The position numbers and the translations under genes were made by a program. Below, piece by piece: positions 50,942-59,452 of a stretch of 64,000 bases of DNA. Origin of the DNA: Xanthobacteraceae bacterium (GTDB lineage Bacteria > Pseudomonadota > Alphaproteobacteria > Rhizobiales > Xanthobacteraceae); the NCBI GenBank assembly GCA_028290465.1, contig JAQGJU010000067.1, positions 1 through 64,000 on the forward strand. Reading direction: 5' to 3'. A model generated the notes under the pieces. That model saw only the letters and a program-made list of their open reading frames with translations. It made no database searches and was not told the origin of the DNA. Each line of letters opens with the position of its first letter. The first letter of the stretch is position 1.

Positions 50942-50980
50942 CGGTAATTTCCGATATTTCTGTCATGACAGAAATTACCG
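50942..50980 (+). promoter_or_regulatory. Nested palindromic operator over the GbsR-like start codon
   Basis: A perfect 20-base palindrome ATTTCTGTCATGACAGAAAT (50956-50975) has the start codon ATG (50965) at its centre. A second inverted pair CGGTAATTTC (50942-50951) / GAAATTACCG (50971-50980) encloses it. Two-fold symmetry at this place suggests autorepression by the MarR-type dimer encoded here. Confidence 0.6.
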
Positions 50981-51525
50981 ACACCAACCAAACCCTGCCG
51001 GCCGCCGTGGAACGATTCGTCCTGCAATGGGGCGACATGGGCGGCAAATGGGGCGTCAACCGCTCGGTCAGCCAGATCCACGCGCTGCTGTACCTGTCGG
51101 ACCGCCCGATGAGCGCCGAGGAGGTCGCCGACACGCTGTGGCTGGCGCGCTCCAACGTGTCCAATTCGATCAAGGAACTGCTGGCCTGGAACCTGATCCG
51201 CCGGGTGCCGATCAAGGGCGAGCGGCGCGACCATTTCGAGGCCGAAACCGACGTGTGGGAAATCTTCACGCGGATCGCAGCCGCCCGCAAGGAACGCGAA
51301 ATCGACCCGGCCGTCACCGTCCTGAAATCCTGCGTCGCCGAGGCCCAGACCGATCCGTCGGTCAATGCGGTCGCGACCGAGCGGCTGAAATCGATGCTGG
51401 AATTCGTCGAAACCATGGACCGCTGGTCCACCGAGATGCTGAGCGTGCCACGGCCGAAGCTGGCCTCGCTGCTGCGTCTGGGCGCCAGGATCGTCAGCCT
51501 GCTGCCGCTCGGCCGGGCCAAATAA
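50965..51525 (+). CDS. GbsR/MarR-type transcriptional regulator
   Basis: 186-residue winged-helix regulator of the GbsR branch of MarR proteins, which respond to choline/osmoprotectants in Bacillus but to unknown signals elsewhere. The HTH is about residues 30-80 (QIHALLYLSDRPMSAEEVADTL, ARSNVSNSIKELL). The tail is helical and ends RLGARIVSLLPLGRAK. It is followed after 26 bases by the DUF4166 gene and probably controls it; the operator-like palindrome covers its own start. Confidence 0.88.
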   Translation: MTEITDTNQTLPAAVERFVLQWGDMGGKWGVNRSVSQIHALLYLSDRPMSAEEVADTLWLARSNVSNSIKELLAWNLIRRVPIKGERRDHFEAETDVWEIFTRIAAARKEREIDPAVTVLKSCVAEAQTDPSVNAVATERLKSMLEFVETMDRWSTEMLSVPRPKLASLLRLGARIVSLLPLGRAK

Positions 51526-51551
51526 CGCACCAGAGACAGATGAGGTGGGAC

Positions 51552-52232
51552 ATGACGAACCGCTTACCGATCGTCGCTCCCGACCCCGAACCACGGCCTA
51601 TCCGGCCGGCTGAACAACCCATTCTCGGCGACCTGCGGTTTCGCGCGCTGCTGGGCGAAGCCGATTGGGCCAGCCTGCCGGCGCCGGTTCGTCGCCGCTT
51701 TTCCAAGCGCCTCGCCGACGGCCATACCGTGGTCTATGTCGGCGAAATCCGCGAAGCCACCGCGAGCCGCGCCGGCCGCTTTTTGATCCAGGCGGCGCGG
51801 CTGATCGGCGGCCCATTGCCGGTCGGCGCCGATGTCGGCGTGCCGAGCGCGGTCACGGTGACGGAAGACATGACCACCGGCGGCCAGATCTGGACGCGGC
51901 TTTACGCGCGGCGCTGCGGCTTCCCCCAAGTCATCCATTCATCGAAGCGATTCGCCGGACCGACCGGGCTCGAGGAATATGTCGGCTACGGCGTCGGCAT
52001 GGCGCTGACCGTACATGTCGAGAACGAAGCTCTGGTGTTTCGCAGCGCCGGATATTTTATCCAGGTGTTCGGCGCGCGCCTCACACTGCCGTCCTGGCTG
52101 ACGCCGGGCGCGCTGACGGTGACGCATTCCGAAATCGGCGAAGGCCGCTTCGGCTTTTCGCTGGAGATCGTGCATCCGCGTCTCGGCCGGCTGATCCGGC
52201 AATACGGCGTGTTCCGCGAGACGGAGACCTGA
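51552..52232 (+). CDS. DUF4166 domain-containing protein
   Basis: 226-residue protein of the DUF4166 family, biochemical role unknown. The ATG at 51552 has GAGGTGGG just upstream. After a Pro/Arg-rich start come LGEADWASLPAPVRRRFSKRL, GQIWTRLYARRCGFPQVIHS and GFSLEIVHPRLGRLIRQYGVF, the family blocks. In other genomes DUF4166 is fused to or next to saccharopine-dehydrogenase-like or SDR enzymes. Here it pairs with the GbsR-type regulator. Confidence 0.88.
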   Translation: MTNRLPIVAPDPEPRPIRPAEQPILGDLRFRALLGEADWASLPAPVRRRFSKRLADGHTVVYVGEIREATASRAGRFLIQAARLIGGPLPVGADVGVPSAVTVTEDMTTGGQIWTRLYARRCGFPQVIHSSKRFAGPTGLEEYVGYGVGMALTVHVENEALVFRSAGYFIQVFGARLTLPSWLTPGALTVTHSEIGEGRFGFSLEIVHPRLGRLIRQYGVFRETET

Positions 52233-52256
52233 GTTGATCGCAGATCCTGCGCGATC

Positions 52257-52410
52257 CTTCTCCCCGCGTGCGGGGAGAAGGTGGCGAGCGTTCTTCACGC
52301 GAGCCGGATGAGGGGGCGTTGAAGCATCATTCTGCGGCGACGCCCCCTCACCCGCCTTGCTCGCGCTAGAGCGCTCACAAGCCGACCTCTCCCCGCACGC
52401 GGGGAGAGGT
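52257..52410. repeat. CTCCCCGC...GCGGGGAG inverted repeat pair
   Basis: Two short hairpins, CTTCTCCCCGC-GTGCGGGGAGAAG (52258-52280) and ACCTCTCCCCGC-ACGCGGGGAGAGGT (52385-52410), flank an imperfect inverted centre (GGGGGCG...CGCCCCC). Lies between convergent DUF4166 and cmk genes; likely a mobile-like intergenic repeat that can act as a terminator. Confidence 0.85.
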
Positions 52411-52435
52411 AAAGGGCGAATACGTTGCGCGTCGT

Positions 52436-53059
52436 CTATCGCCGCTTCGCCTCCACCAGCGCAATCGCCGCCTTTACGGCGCCTTCGACATCCAGCGCCG
52501 TCGTGTCGAGATGATGCGCGTCGGCGGCCGCCACTAAGGGCGCGGCAGCCCGCTCCCGGTCCCGCGTGTCGCGCTTGAGAATGTCGGCCAGCACGTCGGC
52601 CTGCGTGATCGGCTCGCCGCGACCCTGCAATTCCTTGAACCGGCGCAGCGCCCGCACCTCGGGACTGGCCACGACGAAAATTTTCACCGGCGCGTCCGGC
52701 GCGATCACCGTGCCGATGTCGCGGCCGTCCAGCACCGCGCCGCCCGGCTGCTGCGCGAACGTCTTTTGCAGCGACAGCAGCGCCGCGCGGACCTGCGGGA
52801 TCGCCGAAATCATCGAGGCCGCCTCGCCGACGGCGTGTACCTTGAGCGCGTCCTCGTCGAACCGCGCCGGATCGAGCGCCTTAGCGGCCGCCTCGGCCCT
52901 GGCCACGTCGTCGAGCGGCGCACCGGCATCGAGCAGCGCCTTGCCGACCGCGCGATACAACAGCCCGGTGTCGAGATGCGGCAGGCGATAATGCGCGCTC
53001 AGGCGCTTGGCGATGGTTCCCTTGCCGGAGGCGGCCGGTCCGTCGATGGCGATGATCAT
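52436..53059 (-). CDS. cmk: Cytidylate kinase
   Basis: 207-residue nucleoside monophosphate kinase using ATP on CMP and d[12 protein letters not shown] (Walker A, about 7-15), [10 protein letters not shown] and [15 protein letters not shown] are diagnostic. The ATG at 53059 follows the family; 19 upstream codons do not. In most alphaproteobacteria cmk sits between aroA and rpsA; here aroA is 2.4 kb away and rpsA is missing downstream. Confidence 0.95.
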   Translation of the reverse strand: MIIAIDGPAASGKGTIAKRLSAHYRLPHLDTGLLYRAVGKALLDAGAPLDDVARAEAAAKALDPARFDEDALKVHAVGEAASMISAIPQVRAALLSLQKTFAQQPGGAVLDGRDIGTVIAPDAPVKIFVVASPEVRALRRFKELQGRGEPITQADVLADILKRDTRDRERAAAPLVAAADAHHLDTTALDVEGAVKAAIALVEAKRR

Positions 53060-53241
53060 GGTGCTCTTGGGTGTGCGGCGGGATGGCGACGTGAGCCCAT
53101 GAACACCCCCGCGCACCGAGTTTCAAGTCGTGAACTCGCCGCCAAGCCGCAGATCAGTTGACCAAAAGGACGGTAACTGCATGATCCCGACCTGACGAAA
53201 CCGAGCCGGATCGTGCTCGGGCACGCACAAGGACGAGACGC

Positions 53242-54537
53242 ATGGACGCCGCCGGCAAACGCCTTCAGGGAATGCGGGAACTCCTGGCCCACGTGCGCGA
53301 GACCTATGGGCTCGATGTCGGCTTCGTGCTGTGGGACGGCTCGACCGTGCCGGCCGATCTGCCATCTGACGCGATGGCCGTAGTGATCGCCGACGAGGGC
53401 GCGGTGGCGGCACTGGTCCGCAGCCCGCGCATCGATACCGCGGCCAATCTGTGGGTCACCAGCCGCCTCGATCTGCGCAACGGCTCGATCTTCGAGATGT
53501 TCGCGCGAAAGCCGAGGGTGCGCAGCCGGGTGTTCCGCAAGAATCTCGACAAGTGGCTGACGGTCCGCACGCTGTCGCGCTTTCTGTTCCTGCCGCGCGG
53601 CGGACCGTGGCCGCTGGAGAGCGCCCTGACGCCGAGCATGGACGGCAGCGAGGCCGACAACAAACAGAGCGTGCAATATCACTATGACGTCTCGAACGCG
53701 TTCTACGCGCTCTTTCTCGATCCTGAGATGGTCTATTCCTGCGCCTACTATCACGACTGGACAGACGACCTCGCCACCGCGCAACGCAACAAGCTCGACA
53801 TGACGTGCCGCCGGCTGCGATTGAAGCCCGGCGAGCGGATGCTGGAGATCGGCTCCGGCTGGGGCGCGCTGCTGTGCCATGCCGCGCAGCATTATGGCGT
53901 GCACGCCCATGGCGTGACGCTGTCGCAGCAGCAATACGACTACGCCGTCGCCAAGGTGGCGCGGCTCGGATTGCAGGACCGCGTCACCATCGAGCTGCGG
54001 GATTATTCGACGCTGGAAGGGCCGTACGACAAGATCGCGTCCGTGGGCATGTTCGAGCATGTCGGCCTCGCCCACCACACGCAGTACTTCCAGACCGTCA
54101 ACCGGTTGCTGAAACCGCGCGGGCTGTATCTGCATCATGCGATCGTGCGGCGGGCAAAGCGCACCGACAAGGATTTGCGCAAGCGCTCGCCGGAATATTC
54201 GGCGCTGATCCGCTACATTTTCCCGGGCGCCGAGGTCGATCACATCGGCATGTCGATCGCCAATCTGGAGCGCCAGGGTTTTGAGGTGCGCGACGTCGAA
54301 GGCTGGCGCGAACATTATCAGCGCACCTGCCGGGCCTGGCACGACCGTCTGGAAGCCAACCGCGAAGCGTCGGTGCGCGAAGTCGGCGAACACAAGACAC
54401 GGCTGTGGCTGGCGTACCTCGCCGGCTGCGCCATCGGCTTCGACGGCAAATCGATGGGTATCTATCAGACGCTGGCCGTGAAGCGCGAACGTGGCGACAG
54501 CGGTCTGCCGCCGAGCCGGGCGGATCTGTATCGGTAG
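53242..54537 (+). CDS. Cyclopropane-fatty-acyl-phospholipid synthase family methyltransferase
   Basis: 431-residue enzyme expected to add a methylene from SAM across a double bond in membrane lipid acyl chains. An N-terminal lipid-interacting domain (about 1-140) precedes the methyltransferase domain: YHYDVSNAFYALFLDPEMVYSCAYYHDWTDDL, motif I LEIGSGWGALL (about 201-211) and GMFEHVGL. It is divergent from cmk and inserted in the usual aroA-cmk neighbourhood. Paralogues with other lipid targets exist, so the exact product is not fixed. Confidence 0.9.
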   Translation: MDAAGKRLQGMRELLAHVRETYGLDVGFVLWDGSTVPADLPSDAMAVVIADEGAVAALVRSPRIDTAANLWVTSRLDLRNGSIFEMFARKPRVRSRVFRKNLDKWLTVRTLSRFLFLPRGGPWPLESALTPSMDGSEADNKQSVQYHYDVSNAFYALFLDPEMVYSCAYYHDWTDDLATAQRNKLDMTCRRLRLKPGERMLEIGSGWGALLCHAAQHYGVHAHGVTLSQQQYDYAVAKVARLGLQDRVTIELRDYSTLEGPYDKIASVGMFEHVGLAHHTQYFQTVNRLLKPRGLYLHHAIVRRAKRTDKDLRKRSPEYSALIRYIFPGAEVDHIGMSIANLERQGFEVRDVEGWREHYQRTCRAWHDRLEANREASVREVGEHKTRLWLAYLAGCAIGFDGKSMGIYQTLAVKRERGDSGLPPSRADLYR

Positions 54538-54566
54538 TTAATCAGGCGAAGCGCCAAGCTCTGCCG

Positions 54567-54647
54567 GTAGCCCGGATGAAGCGAAGCGACATCCGGGACC
54601 ACGAATTCACCGCCGCCCCGGATTACGCTGCGCTTCATCCGGGCTAC
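54567..54647. repeat. GTAGCCCGGATGAAGCG inverted repeat
   Basis: GTAGCCCGGATGAAGCG...CGCTTCATCCGGGCTAC arms around a degenerate centre. A common Rhizobiales intergenic repeat, here after the cyclopropane synthase gene. Confidence 0.9.
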
Positions 54648-54769
54648 GATTGCCTATTCGTCGCCGGCAATGCGTGGCCCGTTACCCATCTACGAACGAC
54701 CTGAACCGATCCCCGCCTGACGACGACTAACGAGACCAGGCCGCACCACGCCTCGGGCGACGGAATCAT

Positions 54770-55354
54770 ATGGAAGAACGGAAAATGTCTATGGAGAGCT
54801 CGGTCGACCAAACCGGCGGCGCCTCCGACGCGTCGGCATCATCGTTGCCCCGCGGCAAAGACTTCTTCGGGAAATTCATCCTTTACGCGTTGGTTTTCGG
54901 CGTCGTGAGCGCTGTGCTGTCGTCGAAGCTTCCCGTAGCCATTGGCGCCATTTTGTTCGTCAGTAATGACGACTTCATCGCCTGGGTGTTGCGCAAGGTT
55001 GGCATCCAACTGGTTCCCGACTCGCTCGGCGCGAACTTCATCAGCGCTTGCGTGTTTTTGACCACAGCGTGGGTCTTGCTCGCCTATTGCAGAGAGTCCT
55101 TGCCCGCATCGCTATCGTCAGCCGTCCCCGCGAGTTTTTCCTGGGCCATGGTGGGCGTCGGCGCGCTCGGCTGCGCCGCGCTCGCGTTCGTGGCGACGGC
55201 CGCCACACGGCTGCTGCCGCGGGTCGGGATTCATGTCCGTCCCGACAGCGTGGCCGGTGCACTCACCCGAGGCGTCATCGGGTTCAGCATTCTGGGCTTG
55301 CTGTATCTTGTACTCTCGACGCCGATGGCTTCGGCGTGGCTTGGCGTGAATTGA
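54770..55354 (+). CDS. Unknown integral membrane protein
   Basis: 194-residue protein with four or five hydrophobic segments (about 33-50, 55-65, 88-103, 124-146, 165-190) and a Ser/Ala-rich N-terminal tail. I recognise no family. The ATG at 54770 is followed by in-frame ATGs at 54785 and 54791, so the true start may be up to seven codons later. It is bracketed by two different intergenic repeats (54567-54647 and 55387-55468), and its codon choice is less GC-biased than its neighbours, which together hint at later arrival. Confidence 0.6.
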   Translation: MEERKMSMESSVDQTGGASDASASSLPRGKDFFGKFILYALVFGVVSAVLSSKLPVAIGAILFVSNDDFIAWVLRKVGIQLVPDSLGANFISACVFLTTAWVLLAYCRESLPASLSSAVPASFSWAMVGVGALGCAALAFVATAATRLLPRVGIHVRPDSVAGALTRGVIGFSILGLLYLVLSTPMASAWLGVN

Positions 55355-55386
55355 GTAACGTGCGTCGGATAGGTTGAGCGCAGTCC

Positions 55387-55468
55387 GTAGCTCGGATTGA
55401 GCGCAGCGAAATCCGGGGTGACGCCTCGATATTTGGTCCCGGATTTCGCTGCGCTCAATCCGGGCTAC
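55387..55468. repeat. GTAGCTCGGATTGAGCGCAG inverted repeat
   Basis: GTAGCTCGGATTGAGCGCAG...CTGCGCTCAATCCGGGCTAC arms. Lies between the unknown membrane gene and the convergent aroA gene. Confidence 0.9.
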
Positions 55469-55492
55469 ACTCTGAGTTCAGCGAGAAATCGC

Positions 55493-56824
55493 TCACCCGA
55501 TCTCTGCGCCCAACCCCTGCATCATCTCGACAAAGCCCGGGAAGCTGGTCGCGATGAACGCCGTGTCGTCGACGCCGACCGGCGTGTCGCTGGCGAGGCC
55601 CATCACCAGCGCCGACATCGCGATGCGATGATCCATGTGCGTGGCCACCACGCCGCCGCCCTTCACGCGGCCGGTGCCGTGCACGATCAGGTCGTCGTCG
55701 ATGATCTCGACCTCGACGCCGTTGGCGCGCAGCATCGCGGCGGTGGCTTCCAGCCGGTCGGATTCCTTGACCCGCAATTCCTTCAGCCCGCGCATCCGCG
55801 TGGTGCCGGTGGCGAACGACGCGGCCACGGCCAGGATCAGATATTCGTCGATCATCGCCGGCGCGCGCTCCGGCGGCACTTCGACGCCGCGCAAGGACGA
55901 GGCCCGCACCCGCAGTTCGGCGACCTCCTCGCCGTCATTGCGGACCGACAATGTTTCGATGTCGGCGCCCATTTCGATCAATGTTTTAAACAGACCGGTG
56001 CGCAGCGGATTGGTCATCACGGCTTCGAGAATCAATTCCGAGCCCGGCACCACCAGCGCCGCCACCATCGGGAACGCGGCCGACGACGGATCGGCCGGCA
56101 CCACGACCGGCTGAGGCTTAAGCTCGGGGCGGCCCTTCAGCGTAATGCGGCGGCCATGCTGGCCCTCGGGGGTGACGGTCAGTTCGGCGCCGAAATGCGC
56201 CAGCAGCTTTTCGGTGTGATCGCGGGTCGCTTCGTTCTCGACAACTGTCGTCTCGCCGGGCGCCGCGAGGCCTGCCAGCAGCACCGCGGATTTGAGCTGC
56301 GCCGAGGCCGCCGGCGGTCGGTATTCGATCGGCAAAGGGTCAAGCGCGCCCTGCAGCCGCAGCGGCAGGCGGCCGTGTTCGGCGATCTCGAGCACGCGGG
56401 CGCCGATCCGCAGCAGCGGATCGAGCACGCGCTGCATCGGCCGCGAGCGCAGCGACGCATCGCCATCGAAGCCCGCCACGATCGGACAGCCGGCGACCGC
56501 GCCGATCACCAGCCGGCAGCCGGTGCCGGAATTGCCGAAATCGAGCGGCGCCGATGGCTCGGCGAATCCACCGACCCCGACGCCATGCACCCGCCATGAT
56601 CCGGCCCCGGTCCGCTCGACCTGCGCGCCGAGCGCGCGCATCGCCTTCGCGGTGTTGATAACGTCCTCGCCTTCCAGCAGGCCGTCGATGCGGGTTTCGC
56701 CGACCGTCATCGCGCTGATGATCAGCGCGCGGTGCGAGATCGACTTGTCGCCCGGCACGCGGACGCGGCCGCGTAGCGCGGGGCTGCGGCTGGCGGACAA
56801 TGGAGTGGCGGCGGGAGCGTTCAC
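55493..56824 (-). CDS. aroA: 3-phosphoshikimate 1-carboxyvinyltransferase (EPSP synthase)
   Basis: 443-residue enzyme joining PEP to shikimate-3-phosphate. From the GTG at 56824 it begins [30 protein letters not shown] (24-33) binds substrate. [12 protein letters not shown] (94-105) shows the class II layout of the Agrobacterium CP4 enzyme but keeps Gly at position 100, where CP4 has Ala. The frame extends 59 codons further upstream without family support. cmk is not adjacent. Confidence 0.94.
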   Translation of the reverse strand: MNAPAATPLSASRSPALRGRVRVPGDKSISHRALIISAMTVGETRIDGLLEGEDVINTAKAMRALGAQVERTGAGSWRVHGVGVGGFAEPSAPLDFGNSGTGCRLVIGAVAGCPIVAGFDGDASLRSRPMQRVLDPLLRIGARVLEIAEHGRLPLRLQGALDPLPIEYRPPAASAQLKSAVLLAGLAAPGETTVVENEATRDHTEKLLAHFGAELTVTPEGQHGRRITLKGRPELKPQPVVVPADPSSAAFPMVAALVVPGSELILEAVMTNPLRTGLFKTLIEMGADIETLSVRNDGEEVAELRVRASSLRGVEVPPERAPAMIDEYLILAVAASFATGTTRMRGLKELRVKESDRLEATAAMLRANGVEVEIIDDDLIVHGTGRVKGGGVVATHMDHRIAMSALVMGLASDTPVGVDDTAFIATSFPGFVEMMQGLGAEIG

Positions 56825-57016
56825 GGGAATATCCGACCCATTTGGTAAGGTGCGCCGTCCTATCATGGGGCGGCGCGACCCGTCACCCCGTACCGATCCG
56901 TACCGGCGGCAGGTATTGGTCGGCACTATATCGGCCGGCGCTATTGACAGCGGGCTCGCAACTAGCCAAGTGAAGCACCGCTTAATTTGACCGGCCTGCA
57001 AGGATATCCCTGACCC

Positions 57017-57424
57017 GTGGCGAAAACAGAGCTCGGCACTAAACGCGTCTGTCCAGTGACAGGGCGCAAATTCTACGACCTGGGCAAGTCGCCCGTCATT
57101 TCGCCCTATACCGGCGAGGTGGTGCCGATCGTTGTCCCGCCGCAGTCGCGGTCGCGGCCTTCCGACGCGCGCGCGGCGGCTGCCGCCACACCCGCGGCCG
57201 AGGAGGTCCTGCCGGAAACCGCCGATGCGGAATTCGTCTCGCTGGAGGACGCCGAGGCCGAGGCCACCGGTGGCAAGAAGCCGGCCGCCGACGCGGTGGA
57301 AGGCGACGACGACGTCGAGATCGATGAGACCCTTGACGACGCGGCCTTCATCGAAGAGACCGAGGAAGAAGACGCCGATGTCACCGACATCATCGGCGAC
57401 GTGGCCGACGAGGAAGAGACCTGA
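57017..57424 (+). CDS. FYDLN-acid family protein (TIGR02300)
   Basis: 135-residue protein named after its FYDLN motif and acidic tail. It opens [36 protein letters not shown], then an Ala/Pro linker and a strongly acidic tail (about 70-135). Function unknown. It is divergent from aroA, the usual arrangement in this group, and lies just before tRNA-Ala. Confidence 0.93.
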   Translation: MAKTELGTKRVCPVTGRKFYDLGKSPVISPYTGEVVPIVVPPQSRSRPSDARAAAAATPAAEEVLPETADAEFVSLEDAEAEATGGKKPAADAVEGDDDVEIDETLDDAAFIEETEEEDADVTDIIGDVADEEET

Positions 57425-57539
57425 GGCTGTTTTCCGGTCCCGGTCGAAAGACTGGGACTGAATAGAAACTAGCCTTTTGCTTTCCGGTCTGATTCAAGTA
57501 GATATCTTCGGCGCGGACGCCCCAAACGCCGCGCCTTGT

Positions 57540-57615
<76 letters not shown>

Positions 57616-57680
57616 AACCCCTTCCGGTGACTTGTTCAGGTCTAAGTCGTTGAATGGATAGGGTTACTGGCTCTAGCTTG

Positions 57681-57711
57681 GTCATGCCCGGCACAAGGCC
57701 GGGGCATGACG
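57681..57711. repeat. TCATGCCCGGC-type repeat, minimal form
   Basis: GTCATGCCCGGCACAAGGCCGGGGCATGAC: only the outer arms remain. It lies in the 305-base gap (57616-57920) between tRNA-Ala and hsp20, which also holds the heat-shock promoter and no other gene. Confidence 0.85.
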
Positions 57712-57806
57712 AAGTTTAGCGCAACGGCCGGCCTGTCCGGCTGAATGAGCCGCCGCAGGCTCTGGTGGGACATACAGACGTACAGCCTGAAGGGCCGCGC
57801 GGCGTT

Positions 57807-57835
57807 CTTGAACCCTTAACACCGCATGCCCATAT
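57807..57835 (+). promoter_or_regulatory. Sigma-32 (RpoH) type heat-shock promoter for hsp20
   Basis: -35 element CTTGAA (57807-57812), a 16-base spacer, and -10 element CCCATAT (57829-57835), close to the RpoH consensus CTTGAA/CCCCATnT. Transcription would start near 57843, leaving a leader of about 78 bases before the hsp20 ATG. Confidence 0.75.
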
Positions 57836-57902
57836 TGGTCGGGACCGCCCGACACGCCGTCGAGTGGTTGGGGTGCCGTAAGGGCCCCGTCAAAGTCGCT
57901 TA

Positions 57903-57920
57903 ACGAGGACTTTGAGTTCC
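57903..57920 (+). promoter_or_regulatory. Small hairpin enclosing the hsp20 ribosome-binding site
   Basis: GAGGACTTTGAGTTCC immediately before the hsp20 ATG can fold GGACT against AGTTCC with one bulged T and a UUG loop, hiding the GAGGA ribosome site. A weak stem of this kind could open on heating. Candidate only; it is not a textbook ROSE element. Confidence 0.35.
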
Positions 57921-58346
57921 ATGTCTCGCGTGCCGTCGCTTTCAAGTCCGTTTCTGCTGGGGTTCGACGAAATCGAGCGTGCGCTCGACCGCGTCGCCAA
58001 GGCGTCCGATGGCTATCCGCCCTACAATATCGAAAGGGTCGTGCGTGACGGGCCATACCCGGAACGGTTGCGCATTACCCTGGCCGTCGCCGGCTTCACC
58101 CGCGAACAACTCGACGTGACGGTCGAGGAGAGCCAGTTGGTCATCCGCGGCCGCCAGCAGGACGAAAAGACCCGGCATTACCTCCACCGCGGCATCGCCG
58201 CGCGCCAATTCCAGCGGACTTTCGTGCTGGCCGAGGGCATGGAGGTCTTAGGGGCCGACCTGAAGCACGGACTTCTGTCGATTGATCTTGCCCGTCCGGA
58301 ACCCGAACGGGTGGTGAAGAGTATCTCCATCACTGATCATGATTGA
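57921..58346 (+). CDS. Hsp20/alpha-crystallin family small heat-shock protein
   Basis: 141-residue ATP-independent holdase. The alpha-crystallin domain spans about 32-128 (NIERVVRDGPYPERLRITLAVAGF ... RQFQRTFVLAEG), ending with the ARPEPE segment. The ATG at 57921 is chosen over a TTG three codons upstream. It sits behind the CTTGAA/CCCATAT promoter and is followed by DUF1150 after 53 bases, the usual rhizobial pair. Confidence 0.93.
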   Translation: MSRVPSLSSPFLLGFDEIERALDRVAKASDGYPPYNIERVVRDGPYPERLRITLAVAGFTREQLDVTVEESQLVIRGRQQDEKTRHYLHRGIAARQFQRTFVLAEGMEVLGADLKHGLLSIDLARPEPERVVKSISITDHD

Positions 58347-58399
58347 CCGCACGCAACAGGACTCGACCACGCAACTGCTCTGGAAAGGAGTCGAGGACC

Positions 58400-58666
58400 A
58401 TGACTAACGACCACATTCATTCGCACGACATCGATGTCTCGCCGGAAGCGCTGGCGCTGATCGGCGGCGGCCGCATCGCCTATATCAAGGCGGTACGCTC
58501 CGAGGATGTCGCATCATTGTTTCCGCAGGCGCCGCAGATCGCGCCGGGCACATTGCTGTTTTCGCTGCACGCCGCCGACGGCACGCCGATCATGCTGACC
58601 GACAGCCGCGAAGCCGCCATCGCCAATGCGTGGAGCCAGGATTTGGAGACGGTCAGCTTGCACTGA
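58400..58666 (+). CDS. DUF1150 family protein
   Basis: 88-residue protein of unknown function, normally encoded beside hsp20 in Rhizobiales. The ATG at 58400 has AAAGGAG about 12 bases upstream and GAGGA four bases upstream. SPEALALIGGGRIAYIKAVRSEDV and LFSLHAADGTPI are the family blocks. Likely co-transcribed with hsp20, so heat-induced. Confidence 0.9.
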   Translation: MTNDHIHSHDIDVSPEALALIGGGRIAYIKAVRSEDVASLFPQAPQIAPGTLLFSLHAADGTPIMLTDSREAAIANAWSQDLETVSLH

Positions 58667-58700
58667 CGATTCGCGTCCAACGCATCACGTCGGAGTTTTG

Positions 58701-58741
58701 CCGGGCCCGCTGCGCATCGCAGTCGGGCCCGGATTGTTTTT
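58701..58741 (+). terminator. Rho-independent terminator after hsp20-DUF1150
   Basis: CCGGGCCCG (58701-58709) pairs with CGGGCCCGG (58724-58732), continued by CTGCG/CGCAG inside, and is followed by ATTGTTTTT. The stem is very GC-rich and correctly placed 34 bases after the DUF1150 stop. Confidence 0.85.
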
Positions 58742-58766
58742 GGCGGCGTGATGAGAGTTCTGATTC

Positions 58767-58877
58767 GTAGGGTGGGCGAAGACTGGCAGGGTGGGCTGAG
58801 CATCGCGAAGCCCACCGCAGACGCAAGCACGACGTTGAGAAAGAATGGTGGGCGTCGCTGCGCTCCACCCACCCTAC
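58767..58877. repeat. GTAGGGTGGGC inverted repeat
   Basis: GTAGGGTGGGC...CCACCCACCCTAC arms with internal GGGTGGGCTGAGCATCGCGAAG; a common Rhizobiales intergenic repeat, here between the terminator and the convergent ptsN gene. Confidence 0.9.
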
Positions 58878-58897
58878 AAAAAAGAGAGGCGCGTGAG

Positions 58898-59359
58898 TTA
58901 CGCCGCGCTGGCGGGCGGCAAGGTCAGTACCGCGAACATCGCTTCGGCATCGCGCGAATCGCGCAGCTTGCGGGCGACATCGGGATCGCGCAACAGCCGC
59001 GCTACGCGTGCCAGCGCCTTGAGATGATCGGCGCCCGCCTGCTCCGGGGCCAGCAGCAGAAACACCAGATCGACCGGCTGGCCGTCCAGCGCTTCGAAAT
59101 CGATGGCGCGCTCGAGCCGCGCGAACAGTCCGAACAGCTTACCGAGCTTCGCCAGCTTGCCGTGCGGAATCGCGATGCCGTTGCCGACGCCGGTCGAGCC
59201 GAGCTTCTCGCGCTGCATCAGAATGTCGAAAATCACGCGGTCGTTCTGACCGGTCAATTCGGCGGCGCGCGCCGCCAATTCCTGCAGCGCCTGCTTCTTG
59301 CCATTGACCTTCAGCGCCGGAATGATCGCATTCGGCAGGAGCAGATCTGCGAGCGGCAT
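58898..59359 (-). CDS. ptsN: PTS IIA-like nitrogen regulatory protein PtsN (EIIA-Ntr)
   Basis: 153-residue end member of the PTS-Ntr chain. The phosphorylated His is H66 in NGIAIPHGKL. It regulates targets such as potassium transport and nitrogen metabolism by binding, according to phosphorylation state. Placed after raiA and rpoN, the standard order. Its upstream donor EI-Ntr is encoded at 35.6 kb. Confidence 0.95.
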   Translation of the reverse strand: MPLADLLLPNAIIPALKVNGKKQALQELAARAAELTGQNDRVIFDILMQREKLGSTGVGNGIAIPHGKLAKLGKLFGLFARLERAIDFEALDGQPVDLVFLLLAPEQAGADHLKALARVARLLRDPDVARKLRDSRDAEAMFAVLTLPPASAA

Positions 59360-59452
59360 GGAACCGTTCCGGGATCGTTTATGGCTGTGCGGGCGAAAGG
59401 CGGCGGACCATAGGGACGGCCCTACCGCCCGTCAATGGGCCACGAGCGCGTC

